Assembly: GCA_963565915.1 (NCBI GenBank)
Contig: OY751490.1
Coordinates: 1,178,001-1,242,000 of the forward strand
From: Entoloma clypeatum
Taxonomy: Eukaryota; Basidiomycota; Agaricomycetes; Agaricales; Entolomataceae
Length of the DNA stretch: 64,000 nt
Direction: 5' to 3'
Part shown: positions 10,301 through 19,454 of the stretch, in pieces
Position numbering within the stretch: the first letter of the stretch is position 1
Layout of the letters: the number at the start of each line of letters is the position of its first letter
The notes under the pieces: model-generated
Seen by the model: the letters and a program-made list of their open reading frames with translations, nothing else
The model's database searches: none
Told to the model about the DNA's origin: nothing
Translations under genes and position numbers: made by a program

Positions 10301-12044
10301 CGCCTAGGGACAGTAGACGTGTGTCCATATCCGGAATATAAAATACCGGTCGTAAGAGATGGGTTTTAGTTTCCCCATTTAGGGTATGCCGCACTGGAAC
10401 GGCCCCAACTCCGAGAATTTCCAGTTTCTTTCCCTTTGCAGCTGTTTGGACAAATCGCTTAGCCTTGAGAGGCCTGTAATATGCGAAGTCTTTGAACTCA
10501 TGGGTAAAGTGTAATGATGCGCCGGAATCTAAGATCCACTGAGCGCGTTCTTTCTCTTTGCAGTGTGTGCAGGACGCAAAATGTTTGGTATATTTTTTGT
10601 ACAGATCATTGCTAAAGAGATCTATACTATCTGCATCGGTACTGGCTAATATATATTCAAACGTCTGTGCGTGATTATTAGCATTTCCCATTTGGTCAAG
10701 TTTGAGAGAAGGATGTGACGAACCGTCAAGTTCGATCAGCCCATCCTCGAACTGTTCCGGCCCCATTCGCTCGCTTTGATGGTCTATGTCCATCATCCCT
10801 AGCGATTCTTCTATCGACGGGGCTACGCGACGCTGTTTAGCCGGCCTTTCGTCGATTTCAGGAATGATGGTGTCTAGGATACGAAGATTCGATCCTGAGG
10901 GGCGAGCACCAATGCCGCGCGCGAGTTTGCGGACATAGTCGTTCTTTTTCCACACGGATGGTTTTCCAGAAGGAAGCCCGGTGTACTGTGACGGAGGGGG
11001 GTTCATTCTTTGCAGGAGCGACTGCATCTTTGCAGAATCGGGCTGTGCGGTACTTGTCGTTTTCCCGCGACCAGTGACGGTGGTGAAGGATGGCGGCGGA
11101 AGAGGAGGGAAGTGGATGGCGGGAGCAACAAACTCAACCGTTTCTTCCACATGGTCGGACGTGTTGTCCGCATTGTTAGCGCTTTTCTTCTGATTGCGCC
11201 AACGTCCCTTTCCCTTCTTCTTCTCAGAAGCGGTACTTGGGTCGGCCGAGTTGGGCTGCTCGTCAGCATCGTTCTGCGAGGTACTTGGCTTCTGCTGCCT
11301 TTCCCATTTGGGGTCCTGCCCCTTTCGCTTTGTCCCGGAGATTTTCCGGGCCTGCTCGTTGGACGTACGAGTGGACCCAATCGAATACTTGCGCCGGTAT
11401 TCTGATATGATGCTTTCCGCGACGGCTTTGTATGTGAAGTCGTCGGCATCATAGACCTGAAAGAGGGCAGTGGAGAGTGACGACCAGGCGTCGGGAATTG
11501 CATTTGCCAGGATCATTGCCTGCATCAGATCGGGGACATCAAAGTTCGAATCGGCGAGCCGAGCGAAAAGAGACCCCAAGCGTTCAATTTCAGGGACGGG
11601 GTCACGTCCAGAGAGCTTGTAGGTGGCGGCGGCCTTGAAGTCGCCGAAGATGACGGCCGGGGATACCTTGGAGTAGGCATCCTTTAATGACTTCCAGGCG
11701 TCTTTTGAGGAAGTGGTGTCCTTGATGTGGCGTCTGATCGCTTCAGAGACCTTCAGGCGTATCGCCCCAAGAGCTACGTCGTCGTCCCTGATCCAGGCTT
11801 TTTCTTCCTTGCGGAAGCCGGGCTGGTCGACCGTGGTAGCCAGCACAGGGGGAGCAGCAGCAGTGGCCCCAGGTGTGGAGACTGTGGTGGTGAAGTCGGC
11901 GATGACAGGGCGGGGGATGTCGCCAGAAACAAGGTGCCAGACTCCTTGATGGAGGAGGTAAGACTTCATTTTCTCGGCCCAGCTCTGGTAGTCGATGCCG
12001 TCAAAGGCAGTGATTGTGTCGAGGGCAGAACGAGAGGTAGACAT
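7317..12044 (-). CDS. copia A Gag-Pol polyprotein, intact
   Basis: Single 1575-residue polyprotein of a copia element. In order: Gag of the UBN2 type (FDGIDYQSWAEKMKSYLL near residue 15; LMQAMILANAIP near 170); aspartic protease WILDSGASLHFT (about 505); pre-integrase HKRLGHPNDQAL with CTGC; integrase DDE residues in HLDLKQ, VDGGGEF and GRAERINRT (about 704, 768, 803); RT with YVDD (about 1255); RNase H with FTDSDWAS and STEAEYMALSD near the end. No classical CCHC knuckle is seen, only CTHC just before the protease. I place the start at the ATG of MSTSRSAL (12044) because it is shared with copy 3. An earlier ATG (12101) depends on a six-A run that is five in copy 3. The 12045-12394 leader has no other gene. 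Confidence 0.95.
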   Translation of the reverse strand: MSTSRSALDTITAFDGIDYQSWAEKMKSYLLHQGVWHLVSGDIPRPVIADFTTTVSTPGATAAAPPVLATTVDQPGFRKEEKAWIRDDDVALGAIRLKVSEAIRRHIKDTTSSKDAWKSLKDAYSKVSPAVIFGDFKAAATYKLSGRDPVPEIERLGSLFARLADSNFDVPDLMQAMILANAIPDAWSSLSTALFQVYDADDFTYKAVAESIISEYRRKYSIGSTRTSNEQARKISGTKRKGQDPKWERQQKPSTSQNDADEQPNSADPSTASEKKKGKGRWRNQKKSANNADNTSDHVEETVEFVAPAIHFPPLPPPSFTTVTGRGKTTSTAQPDSAKMQSLLQRMNPPPSQYTGLPSGKPSVWKKNDYVRKLARGIGARPSGSNLRILDTIIPEIDERPAKQRRVAPSIEESLGMMDIDHQSERMGPEQFEDGLIELDGSSHPSLKLDQMGNANNHAQTFEYILASTDADSIDLFSNDLYKKYTKHFASCTHCKEKERAQWILDSGASLHFTHEFKDFAYYRPLKAKRFVQTAAKGKKLEILGVGAVPVRHTLNGETKTHLLRPVFYIPDMDTRLLSLGVFLNHGYKVDGMRGEINISKGLNKIQFSPHFIGQTIYWLDTEIRYDQIHAISSEITVETWHKRLGHPNDQALNKIPTSTKGVPKTLVREKSQESCTGCLKGKMPNQSYPNSVTRAVEPFDLIHLDLKQISTASYHKYKYFLTFLDDFSSHVWVVLLRKKSGAITALKQFLAMIQNQFAATPKKWRVDGGGEFDEYKDVLADHGILIDVTLPYQHQQNGRAERINRTLWEKSQALHFGACLPPMWWEFCLEHAAFLYNRTPMQRLEWKTPYFRVTNEIPDMSSVRVFGCQAYVYIPKEKRRNSLKSRSRLMIYLESKPGVKGYRFMDPETNTIFMGGKAIFDESKYPRCHIDPLPENHPEMENPEPADEFEDLIPGSNDDESHNETPHDPLPIEQDQPESDNELPASEPDDEPRVPTPEPEQVPDRPIRERRVRKMPGSIYGEDTPASDLEKLDRRRRLGGQTAWMNDLLMEAISVQVGIVDMSHKDIYPLPNKEDWYAAERKELDMLKRRGVITELVPLPEGRKALRNKWVYNEKSDGRLKARLVAKGFSQVEGIDFDQIFSPVVRYETVRLILALTALEGWFMTLLDVSSAFLYGTLREVIYMRQPEGYIVKGKEHLVYQLFKALYGLKQAALAWWRELDSSMKKLGFVRLHSDAGVFIHKSTNGEIVIAVIYVDDSAFLGTNQEYTLEKKKAFMTTWECRDLGHLVPDGEPKEFLSIQIRQRGKRIFIDQVPYLEKILARMGMSESNATHTPLPTGYKPMASEDEPNAELRSKYQSVIGSLLYLMIGTRPDICFAVIKMSQFSANPTKRHLEVARDICRYLKAMKNYAIMYDGDSGKGIYAFTDSDWASDENTRRSTTGFFISLASGAITWVSSAQKTIALSSTEAEYMALSDCSRAATWLRSMLAELGMQIGSVPIYGDNNGSVFIASNPVTEKRSKHIDVRFHFVREKVSEGIITVEFIEGVNNPADLLTKNLGKILFSKFIPYFGLIKN

Positions 12045-12394
12045 TGTAGATGAATCTAAAAAAGGGTTCCCAATCAGTGATGTGTTATGAATATGATTCA
12101 AGAAAACAATTAAATGATTCCTTATGACATATTCCCTTTAGGAATAGCGGTCACGGGAAAGCCCTTTATATGTCAGAAACGTACAAGGTGCGATCAACGT
12201 TTCCACATGGAGTGTACTAGGTCAATCCCCTTAGGGACGCCTCATGACAGGTACTTGTCGTAATGACGTTCCCAGGTTCATGTGTGAAGAAGTAAGACTC
12301 AGAACCTAGATCTTTTGATCGGTTCTTCGCCAGCCAGGGTAGAGTGGGCAGGTACTCGCTGTTGCCAGCGTTTCCCAAGTCCCTCTGCTATCCG

Positions 12395-12406
12395 GGGCCC
12401 ATAACC
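12395..12406 (-). other. Primer-binding site, initiator tRNA-Met half-molecule type
   Basis: The minus strand directly behind the 5' LTR reads GGTTATGGGCCC, the complement of the anticodon arm of initiator tRNA-Met (GGGCCCATAACC). The Drosophila copia element is known to prime with a cleaved initiator tRNA-Met. The same site is at 28081-28092 and 49422-49433. Confidence 0.85.
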
Positions 12407-12717
12407 TGTTGAAGTTCCACCTGGGCGCTAGCCACAGGTGTACTGAGCAACACGGCTACAGTGGAAGTACTCTACGATACCGCTATAGTCACTTACATGG
12501 TTTGGAGGGGGGTAAGGCTGGTGAGAGCGGTTGAGGCTGGTGAGAGCGATGGAGCTGGTTAAGAGTCAAGAGACAACTTGTTGATATTGACAGTTTCCTG
12601 GTCTTATATACCGTACTACTGTTTGTACCAACCAAACAAGTATGTAATGAAGATATGTAAAGGTCACGTGATGTAATCTAATCTAATCTAATCTACGTGA
12701 TGGGAAAAGTTTCAACA
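12407..12717 (-). repeat. 5' LTR of copia A copy 2
   Basis: Same 311 bp sequence as 6932-7242 apart from two visible substitutions. It contains the predicted promoter (minus strand TATATAAG). The TSD CCATC follows. Confidence 0.96.
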
Positions 12718-12722
12718 CCATC

Positions 12723-14361
12723 AACTCCTGAGAGTGCACGCCATAGTGCACGATTGACTGACTGTCTGCGTCGTAACCAGATGACTGATCCTGATCATCG
12801 TCGTAGCCGCAGTGGACGTTCTACACCAGCTGTTGATGCTGCTCCTCTCCTCAATTTTGGATCTATGCTTGCTGCTAATATTCCGCAGGTGTATGTTCCA
12901 CCTGTTCATGGATTGTCTAACACCAATCCTATTGCTTCTGTTGCTGGGTCTTCTGCTGCTATGCCTGCTATTTCTGGACCTTCTGTTGCTATGTCTGGAA
13001 TATCTGCTGCTGCTGCTATAGATGATCCTTTTATGATACTCAACTTGCCATCTGGGATGAATTATCAGAGACTATCTGAGAACAGTATACTACAAGTACA
13101 GCCTGCAGTTCAGTCTGTTATTTCTGTTGATGATATACCTCAGGTGCAGTTGCCTGAGAACTGGGATAGACCTCTAGAAAATCCTATTCCTATTGTTCCA
13201 TCTCTGCCTGCACGTTCAACTAGAAGAGGTACTAGACCACCTATTGGACCTCTTCATCATTTATCAGGGAATCAGGCCAATCCTGCATGGAATAATCTTC
13301 ACTGTGGTCAGATTGCTCATCGGGAGCTTGCTGCAAATCATAGAGCTATAACAAACCAGTTAGAACAGATTCATATTGAAAGAGAAGAGCGTCAAAGACA
13401 AATGGAACTGCAGGCTGAAGCTCTGCAACAGGAGAATATCAGAAGAAGAGAAGAAGAACATAGGAGACACCAGAATGACATGCAAGCATATTTGCATGCA
13501 CATTTGCTGGCTGAACTTCAGCAGCAGGAACAGATTCAAAGACAAGAGCAGGAGAGACAAGAGCAAATGCAGGCAGAAATTCTTCAACAGGAACAGATCA
13601 GGGCAGATGAACAGGCAAGGCTTGATGCTCAGTTAGAGGTTGAACAGCAACAACAACGCTTGGCACTGACTGAAAGACAACAACTTGAGGCTCAACTGGC
13701 AGCTGAAAGAAGAGAAACCAATAATATATTGGCAGAAGAAATGAGATGTCTTGCCCGGATGGATGAGGATCCAGACAGACAACTACGAAATGCTGATGCT
13801 GCTCAGAGATATATGGCTTATGTGCGACAGCTGGAAGCTGAACGACAAGCAGAACTTGATGATGATGTTGATCCATGTCAAAGACAAATAGAAGAAGATC
13901 GACGACTGGCACAACAAGAACAAGAAGAACTAGAGAGACAGCAGGCTCTTCAAGATGATCTTGCCAGACTAGAGCATATAAACAGATGAGAACAAGAGTG
14001 AGCTCAGCAGGAAGATAATGAGGAGGAGGAGGAGGAGGAGGAGGAGGAGGAGATAATCAATCAAAATCAAAATATCTCTGCTGCACCTGCATTGGCCCCT
14101 TATCAACAACAGCCTCAACAGAATCAGCCTCAGAGAAATAACAGACAGACTATACCTTTGGGTTATGGTCCATACAGATCACCAGAGCCTGAGCCTCATT
14201 ATCTGGGACCTATGAATATTGAATGCTCTCACTGCAATGCTCTACATTTTGATTCTGAAAAACTCTCAACGTCAACCAAGAATAATCCAAAGTTTGGCAT
14301 ATGTTGTCTTCAAGGCCAAGTAAAGCTTACTCCTCTGAGACCACCACCACCTGAACTTTGA
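12723..14361 (+). pseudogene. Helitron 2 Rep-Hel, N-terminal region with long coiled coil
   Basis: Continues the Rep-Hel frame after copia copy 2. It starts with an S/P-rich stretch (STPESARHSARLTDCLRRNQ). From about 13300 to 13990 follows a very Gln/Glu/Arg-rich stretch of over 200 residues (for example QQQEQIQRQEQERQEQMQ) expected to form a long coiled coil, and then an uninterrupted glutamate run. A Cys cluster of the kind found at the start of Helitron proteins (IECSHCNALHFDSEKL ... CCLQGQVKL, near 14218-14330) ends the segment. In-frame TGA codons lie at 13987, 13999 and 14359, all plausible CGA-to-TGA changes. The coiled coil is not usual in Helitron proteins known to me. Confidence 0.8.
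14022..14051 (+). repeat. GAG trinucleotide repeat coding for poly-Glu
   Basis: Ten uninterrupted GAG units inside the Helitron 2 reading frame, giving a glutamate run after the coiled coil. Confidence 0.9.
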
Positions 14362-16208
14362 AGACTGTTTTCTGGCTCACATGAATACTCTGCCCATTTT
14401 ATAGAAAATATCCGCCAATACAATGGAGCATTTGCATTTACTTCTCTGGGGGTTAACATTGACCGTTCTGTTCTTTCTACTGCCGGTGCACCTGCACCAT
14501 ATACTTTTCGTATAAATGGTGAACTTCATCATCGATGTGGTACTCTATTACCACAAGAAGGTGAAGTACCAAGATATGCTCAAATATATATAAATGATCC
14601 TGCTGTTCAACAACAAATACACATGGGAAGAAATCCCAATCTAAGATCTGAAGTTGTGGCTGATCTTCAGGCCATGCTGCTTAATGTTCATCCTTATATT
14701 CAACTGTATCAACAAGCTATCCAGAGAATATGTGAAGAACCTGCTGAACAACAGCAGAATTTTCAGATGGTACTCCGATCTGACTGGGGTGATCAAAGAA
14801 GATACAATGATGTAACTGCTCAAGATGAAATAGCTGTCTTGATACCAGGAGATGGAACTCAAGAATATTCCAATCACAGAGATATTGTTCTTCGTCTAAA
14901 AGATGGAGCTCTGCACCGGATCAGTCATCTTCATAAATCTTATGCCTCTCTGCATTATGTTTTGTTATTTCCCTATGGTGAAAATGGATGGTTTCCTGCT
15001 ATTCCATCATATCCTGGCCCTGATGGAAAAATCAGATGTAAATTTGTTAGTGAAAGATGCTACTATGCACATCGTATACATTACAGAGAAGTCAATATCA
15101 GAGATCTACCTCCATTGTTCTGGGGATCAAAGCTACTTCAGCAGTTTGTTGTTGATGCTTGGGCTTCTACTCAACAGAACCTATTGAACTGGACTAGACA
15201 CAATCAGAAAAAAATAAGAGCTGAAGTTTATCAAGGCCTTCAGGATGTGGTTTAGGATGACACAAATGCTGAGTTTGACCTTGCTAATCATGGCCAGCAT
15301 ATCATTCTTCCATCTTCTTTTATTGGAAGTGAACGACATATGCAGCAGCTATTTCAAGATTCTATGGCAATCTGCTGGGCTTTTAGCAAGCCTGATATCT
15401 TCTTGACTATGACTGCTGATCCATCTTGGCCTGAGATTCTGGAAAATCTTCTCACAAATCTGAATGGAAGAAAACAAACTGTTTCTGATAGACCAGATAT
15501 TGTTGTGCATGTGTTTGAAGAAAAAAAGAATGCTTTGTTGAAAGAAATAAAAGAAGGTCGTGTCTTTGGAAAGGTTGCTGCTATGGTTCATACAATTGAA
15601 TTTCAGAAAAGAGGTCTTCCTCATATGCATCTGCTAATCTTCCTTGATGAGAGTTGCAAAATTAGAAGTGCTGAAGATGTGGATCGTATTGTCTGTGCTG
15701 AGATTCCTGACAAGAATGAACATCCAATACTATATGATGTTGTAACAAAGTCTATGGTTCATGGTCCCTGCAGTAAACGATGTATGATGAATAACAAATG
15801 CAGAAAAGACTTTCCAAAGTCTTATCAGCCAACTACACTATATGGAGATGATGGCTATCCAAAATACAGAAGACGTGATAATGGTGTTCACTTTCAAAAG
15901 GGTGATTATATCTATACCAACAAGTATGTACCTTTTTGCTTTCAAACAAGATCCTATGCTAATATTGGTCTTATCAGAGATGTGGTACCATACAACCCTT
16001 ATCTGTCTGCCAAATACAGATGTCACATCAATGTTGAAATCTGTGCTCTATTCATGCTGTCAAGTATATTCACAAGTACATCTATAAAGGCTTTGATAAA
16101 ACTACTATTGAACTCTCATCTGAAGCTCAAAGAGATGAAATCAAGGAATTTCTTGATGCACGTTATATATCTGCATCTGAAGCATGCTGGTGCATCTTTG
16201 AATTTTCC
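14362..16208 (+). pseudogene. Helitron 2 Rep (HUH endonuclease) domain
   Basis: Rolling-circle replication initiator. The Helitron-like N-domain (NGELHHRCGTLLP; FAQIYIND-like YAQIYINDPAVQQQ) is followed by LHKSYASLHYVLLFPYGENGW. The Rep core has IFLTMTADPSWPEI (about 15400), the HUH-type metal site GLPHMHLLIFLDE (15613) and the paired tyrosines in YIHKYIYKGFD (about 16060). These residues would nick and join the single strand. It is broken by a TAG at 15253-15255 (a C-to-T change from CAG is plausible) and a one-base frameshift near 16050, just before the catalytic tyrosines. Confidence 0.88.
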
Positions 16209-18014
16209 ATGCACTCTGAATCACCAGCTGTGTATCGTTTGCCTGTTCATTTGCCAAACCAACAGTTGGTTTATTATAATGAAGAAGATACTATTGATGA
16301 GGTTTTATCACAGAGAAATATCAATGAAACTCAACTGACTGCATGGTTCAAAATAAATGCTGATGATAATAATATAGAAGCATGGCAGATTCTTTATCAA
16401 GATTTTCCTAAAAAATATTCTTTTAATAAACAAACCAAAAAGTGGACACTTCGGACTAGGAGTCCACCTGCTATTGGACGCATGTACTTTGCATCTCCTG
16501 CTCAAGGAGAGCGGTTTTATCTAAGACTATTATTGACTGTTATTCCTGGAGCTACTTCTTTCCAATATCTGCGTACTTTCAATGGAGAGACATTTGATTC
16601 TTTTAAAGCTGTCTGTCTGCAGCATGGGTTATTGGAAGATGATTGTGAGTGGGAACAGTGTTTGAGAGAGGCTACACAGATGCAGCCTGGCTCATTGCTC
16701 AGATCATTGTTTGCTATTATACTATTGAACTGCTTTCCTGCTCAACCAGATATTCTATGGGATAAATTCAAGCTTGATATATGTGATGATCTGAGAGTTA
16801 GACTGGAAAGAATGCTTCCAAACTATGATTTATCAGAAGATGAAATTTATGATTATGGACTATATCTATTGAACAATATTCTCATGAAGTCTGGCAAAAC
16901 TTTGAAGGATTTTCCACCCATGCCATTGCCTGTTAGAAATGACTGGGTTCAACATCTCTCCAACAATTATCTACTGCATGAACAATTAGACTATGATCAT
17001 GATGAACTCATTCAGTTGGTGGAAAGAAATTGTCAGTCTTTTAATAATGAACAACGATCTGTTTATAATGCTGTACTCAATTCTGTCAATAATAACCTGG
17101 AAAAAATGCTTTTTATCCACGGTGGTGGTGGTGGTGGAAAAACCTTTTTGTGTAATACAATTGCTGCCACAGTTAGATCTGAGGAAGGTGGTGTTGCATT
17201 GTGTGTTGCATCCTCTGGCATTGCTGCATTGCTTCTTGAGGGTGGTCGAACTGCACACTCAAGGTTCAAAATACCCATTCACATCAATGAAACATCTGTC
17301 GCATCACTCAAACGCAGTCTACCAATCTATGAGGTTTTACAAAAGACAAAAGTTATTATCTGGGATGAAGTTCCAATGCAACACAAGTATGCTATTGATG
17401 CTGTTGATTGGGGTCTTAGAGATCTGTTAGACAAACCCAATCCTCTTTTGGAGGAATAACAGTAGTCTTTGGTGGTGACTTTCGACAAACACTTCCTGTA
17501 GTACCTCAAGGAACTAGAGAACAAATTGTCAATGCCTCTCTTTGCAAAGGCAATCTCTGGGGACAGGTGGAAGTCCACTATCTGACACAAAATATGCGCT
17601 TGGACAGGACTCCCGACAGTGACAGACATGCTGCTTGGCTGCTGAATATTGGAGCTGGAACCAGTAGTGATAATCAAGATACTGTGCAATTACCTGAGCA
17701 AATGTGCTTCACAGATAATACACTTGACAATCTTATTGCATCAACATATCCAAACATCTCTGGAGACAATGATAAAGAAGATCAGTACTTCTTGGACAGA
17801 ACAATTTTGTCTCCCAAAAACAATGATGTTGATGCTATTAATGATGTTATACTTGATACAATTTATCCCAATTGTGAGAAGCATGTTATGTTGAGTGCAG
17901 ATTCTGTCAACCTTGATGATAATGGAACAAATCAGCCATATCCTGTGGAATTTCTCAATTCACTCAAAGCAAGTGGTTTACCACTCTCAAAACTCACAAT
18001 GAAAACTGGATATC
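16209..18014 (+). pseudogene. Helitron 2 helicase domain, 5' part
   Basis: Pif1-like helicase continuing the Rep frame. Motifs: P-loop GGGGGGKTFLCNTIAATV (about 17120), ASSGIAALLLEGGRTAHSRF, Walker B VIIWDEVPMQHK (17355), and after a one-base frameshift near 17450, VFGGDFRQTLPV and YLTQNMRLDRTPDS. The text stops at MKTGY where gypsy-1 is inserted (TSD ATATC, 18010-18014) and resumes at 38444 with PLMVLCNLE. It is strongly similar in order and wording to the Helitron 1 helicase at 3012, but clearly a diverged family. Confidence 0.92.
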
Positions 18015-18129
18015 TGTTACGGACTAACGACTACGGACGTATACGCTTACTTTTTCACTTTTACTCATCGGCCCCCGCTTACACATATCGTATTATACTT
18101 TATTTCCTTTAGTATACTTCGCTCCCGCG

Positions 18130-18274
18130 CTGACTCGCTTTCCGCAGCTGTCTGACTCATTCCGCAGTCAGCTTACTCATTAGTGCATAGCCTTCCGCGG
18201 TCGCCTTACTCATGCGCACTGCCTTCCGCAGTTACTGACTCATTCGCTACCGCTCATAGTCAGTACTATATAAA
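18130..18274 (+). promoter_or_regulatory. gypsy-1 promoter: bZIP site array and TATA box
   Basis: Perfect TGACTCA at 18153-18159 and 18236-18242, with related TGACTCG (18131) and TTACTCAT (18173, and near 18207), then TATATAA at 18267-18273. TGACTCA is the known binding site of Gcn4/AP-1-type bZIP activators. The array recurs, with different spacing, in the gypsy-2 LTRs (50093, 50125, 50155). Control by a cross-pathway regulator is inference. Confidence 0.7.
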
Positions 18275-18300
18275 CCTCATGTACCATAGCTACATTCCTT

Positions 18301-18311
18301 AGATTTAGCAA
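18301..18311 (+). other. gypsy-1 self-primer segment at predicted transcript start
   Basis: AGATTTAGCAA starts 34 nt after the start of the TATA box, where transcription should begin. It is the exact reverse complement of 18387-18397 behind the LTR. Tf1 of fission yeast is known to prime reverse transcription with the first 11 nt of its own RNA. Confidence 0.75.
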
Positions 18312-18386
18312 TCACATTGCTCTTCGCCTTTCCATCTTCCTGCATACTCTGCCCGAACCTTGGAACGGTTTGTTACGCATAACAAG

Positions 18387-18397
18387 TTGCTAAATCT
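18387..18397 (+). other. gypsy-1 primer-binding site (self-priming type)
   Basis: TTGCTAAATCT, two bases after the LTR end, pairs over 11 of 11 positions with 18301-18311. I could not match it to a tRNA 3' end. It is conserved at 50305-50315 (gypsy-2) and 62357-62367 (gypsy-3). Confidence 0.75.
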
Positions 18398-18843
18398 CGT
18401 TAGGTTCGCCCAGAGCGAAGAGAGCAACTACCAGACGAGTCAAGACGTCGCGCTTCTTTGAAGACTTCACCAGTAACCCATTCAGCACGCCAGAAGCCCG
18501 ACAGGAGGAGCTAAGTCCTCGAAACAGTATCGATTTTACACTCATCCAGCAGTACATCGAATCGGAGATCCGTCGCATCCTACAGCAGGTGCTTGACGAA
18601 GAACTAGACAACGACGAGCATCGCCCCCACGGCGAGATAGCAGAAAGCATCCATCTTGCTCGGCAACACCAGATCGCGCGCTACAACGCCCGACAGAACG
18701 AACTCGAAAGCTTTCACGTTCAAGAAGGACCTCAGACAGGTCGGATCACAGAGATCAGAGAGTTTATCGGTGTCCAGACAACCGTTATCAGAAGATTGAT
18801 TAGGACGCTCACATCGAGACGTCCCAGAGCCACATCATCACGT
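18394..18843 (+). CDS. gypsy-1 ORF1, upstream of and overlapping gag
   Basis: Open frame without an ATG, readable in all three gypsy copies (also from about 50312 and 62364). It contains DFTLIQQYIESEIRRILQQ and TEIREFIGVQTTVIRRLIRT, predicted amphipathic helices. It is rich in Arg/Glu/Gln. It runs into the gag frame with an offset. It may be the real N-terminus of Gag joined by frameshift or splicing, or a separate small protein started at a non-ATG codon. The frame stays open further downstream, but there gag is the coding frame. I do not recognise the family. Confidence 0.5.
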
Positions 18844-19454
18844 CTTACTCAAAGCAGCAGATCTATGCCCACTTCACCACCAACGAGCAACAGACCGAGT
18901 ACAACCGTTGGGCACGAAACGAGAGACTTGACCCCTTCTCGCGACCAACAGACGCGCAGGAACAGAGATTCCTTAGAGATCTACAGAGGAAATACCCCGA
19001 ACGTTTTGCCACCGATTCCGCCAACAAGTCCCCTGACGAATTTACTTTTGACTCCGCGCAGTCAGATACCGAACAGATGCCTAGAACAGGGACTGATTTT
19101 CAACCCCTACCTGTATCCCGAACCCCATCTTCATCCCAACAATCCGACACCTCTCCTACTCCGCAGGTTCTAGACATGGCAGAAGCACCGACAGTACAAA
19201 CAATGGATACATCCAAGATCATCAAAGATCCTGGGATGCTCAAAGACAGACACACCTTCGACGAGTGGTGGAAAGCCACCAAATTATACATCAGGTTCCA
19301 GAAGGGCCTGTCCGACGATCAGAAGATTCTTGCGGTGTTATCCCGCATGATGGAAGGGTCCGGTAAACACTGGGCCAGCAACAAGTTAGACGACCTTGCC
19401 ACCGATGGCGAGAACATCACCTGGTTAGGGTTCTCAGACAACATCGCTACGCGA
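18804..19454 (+). pseudogene. gypsy-1 gag, 5' part (interrupted)
   Basis: The Gag frame opens after a TAG at 18801-18803. A conserved first ATG is at 19176 (MAEAP ... VQTMDTSKIIKDPGM), followed by DEWWKATKLYIRFQKG and RMMEGSGKHWASNKL, a typical Ty3-type capsid start. The gag-only LTR element (19455) interrupts it after ITWLGFSDNIATR. The frame resumes at 33304, with GCGA duplicated. Sequence upstream of 19176 is also conserved between copies, so translation may begin earlier. In gypsy-3 an ATG stands at the position that is ACG here (18819). Confidence 0.85.

Larger units (their letters stand above)
6932..12717 (-). mobile_element. Ty1/copia retrotransposon, family A copy 2, full length
   Basis: Full-length 5786 bp element on the minus strand with two 311 bp LTRs, which I count as differing at two positions. 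It has an intact polyprotein ORF, a primer-binding site and a polypurine tract. The TSD CCATC is at 6927-6931 and 12718-12722. It interrupts the first exons of Helitron 2. LTR similarity and the open frame point to a recent insertion. Confidence 0.97.
18015..18384 (+). repeat. 5' LTR of gypsy-1
   Basis: TGTTACGGAC ... GCATAACA, 370 bp, repeated at 38069-38438. The middle is built of loosely repeated CCGCAG ... ACTCA units in front of the TATA box. Confidence 0.97.

Noticed and set aside
10981..11949. Plus-strand ORFs opposite copia gag (also 26481-27739, 48037-49080)
   Set aside because: They recur at the same place in each copia A copy only because they mirror the polyprotein on the other strand. 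No domain of their own.
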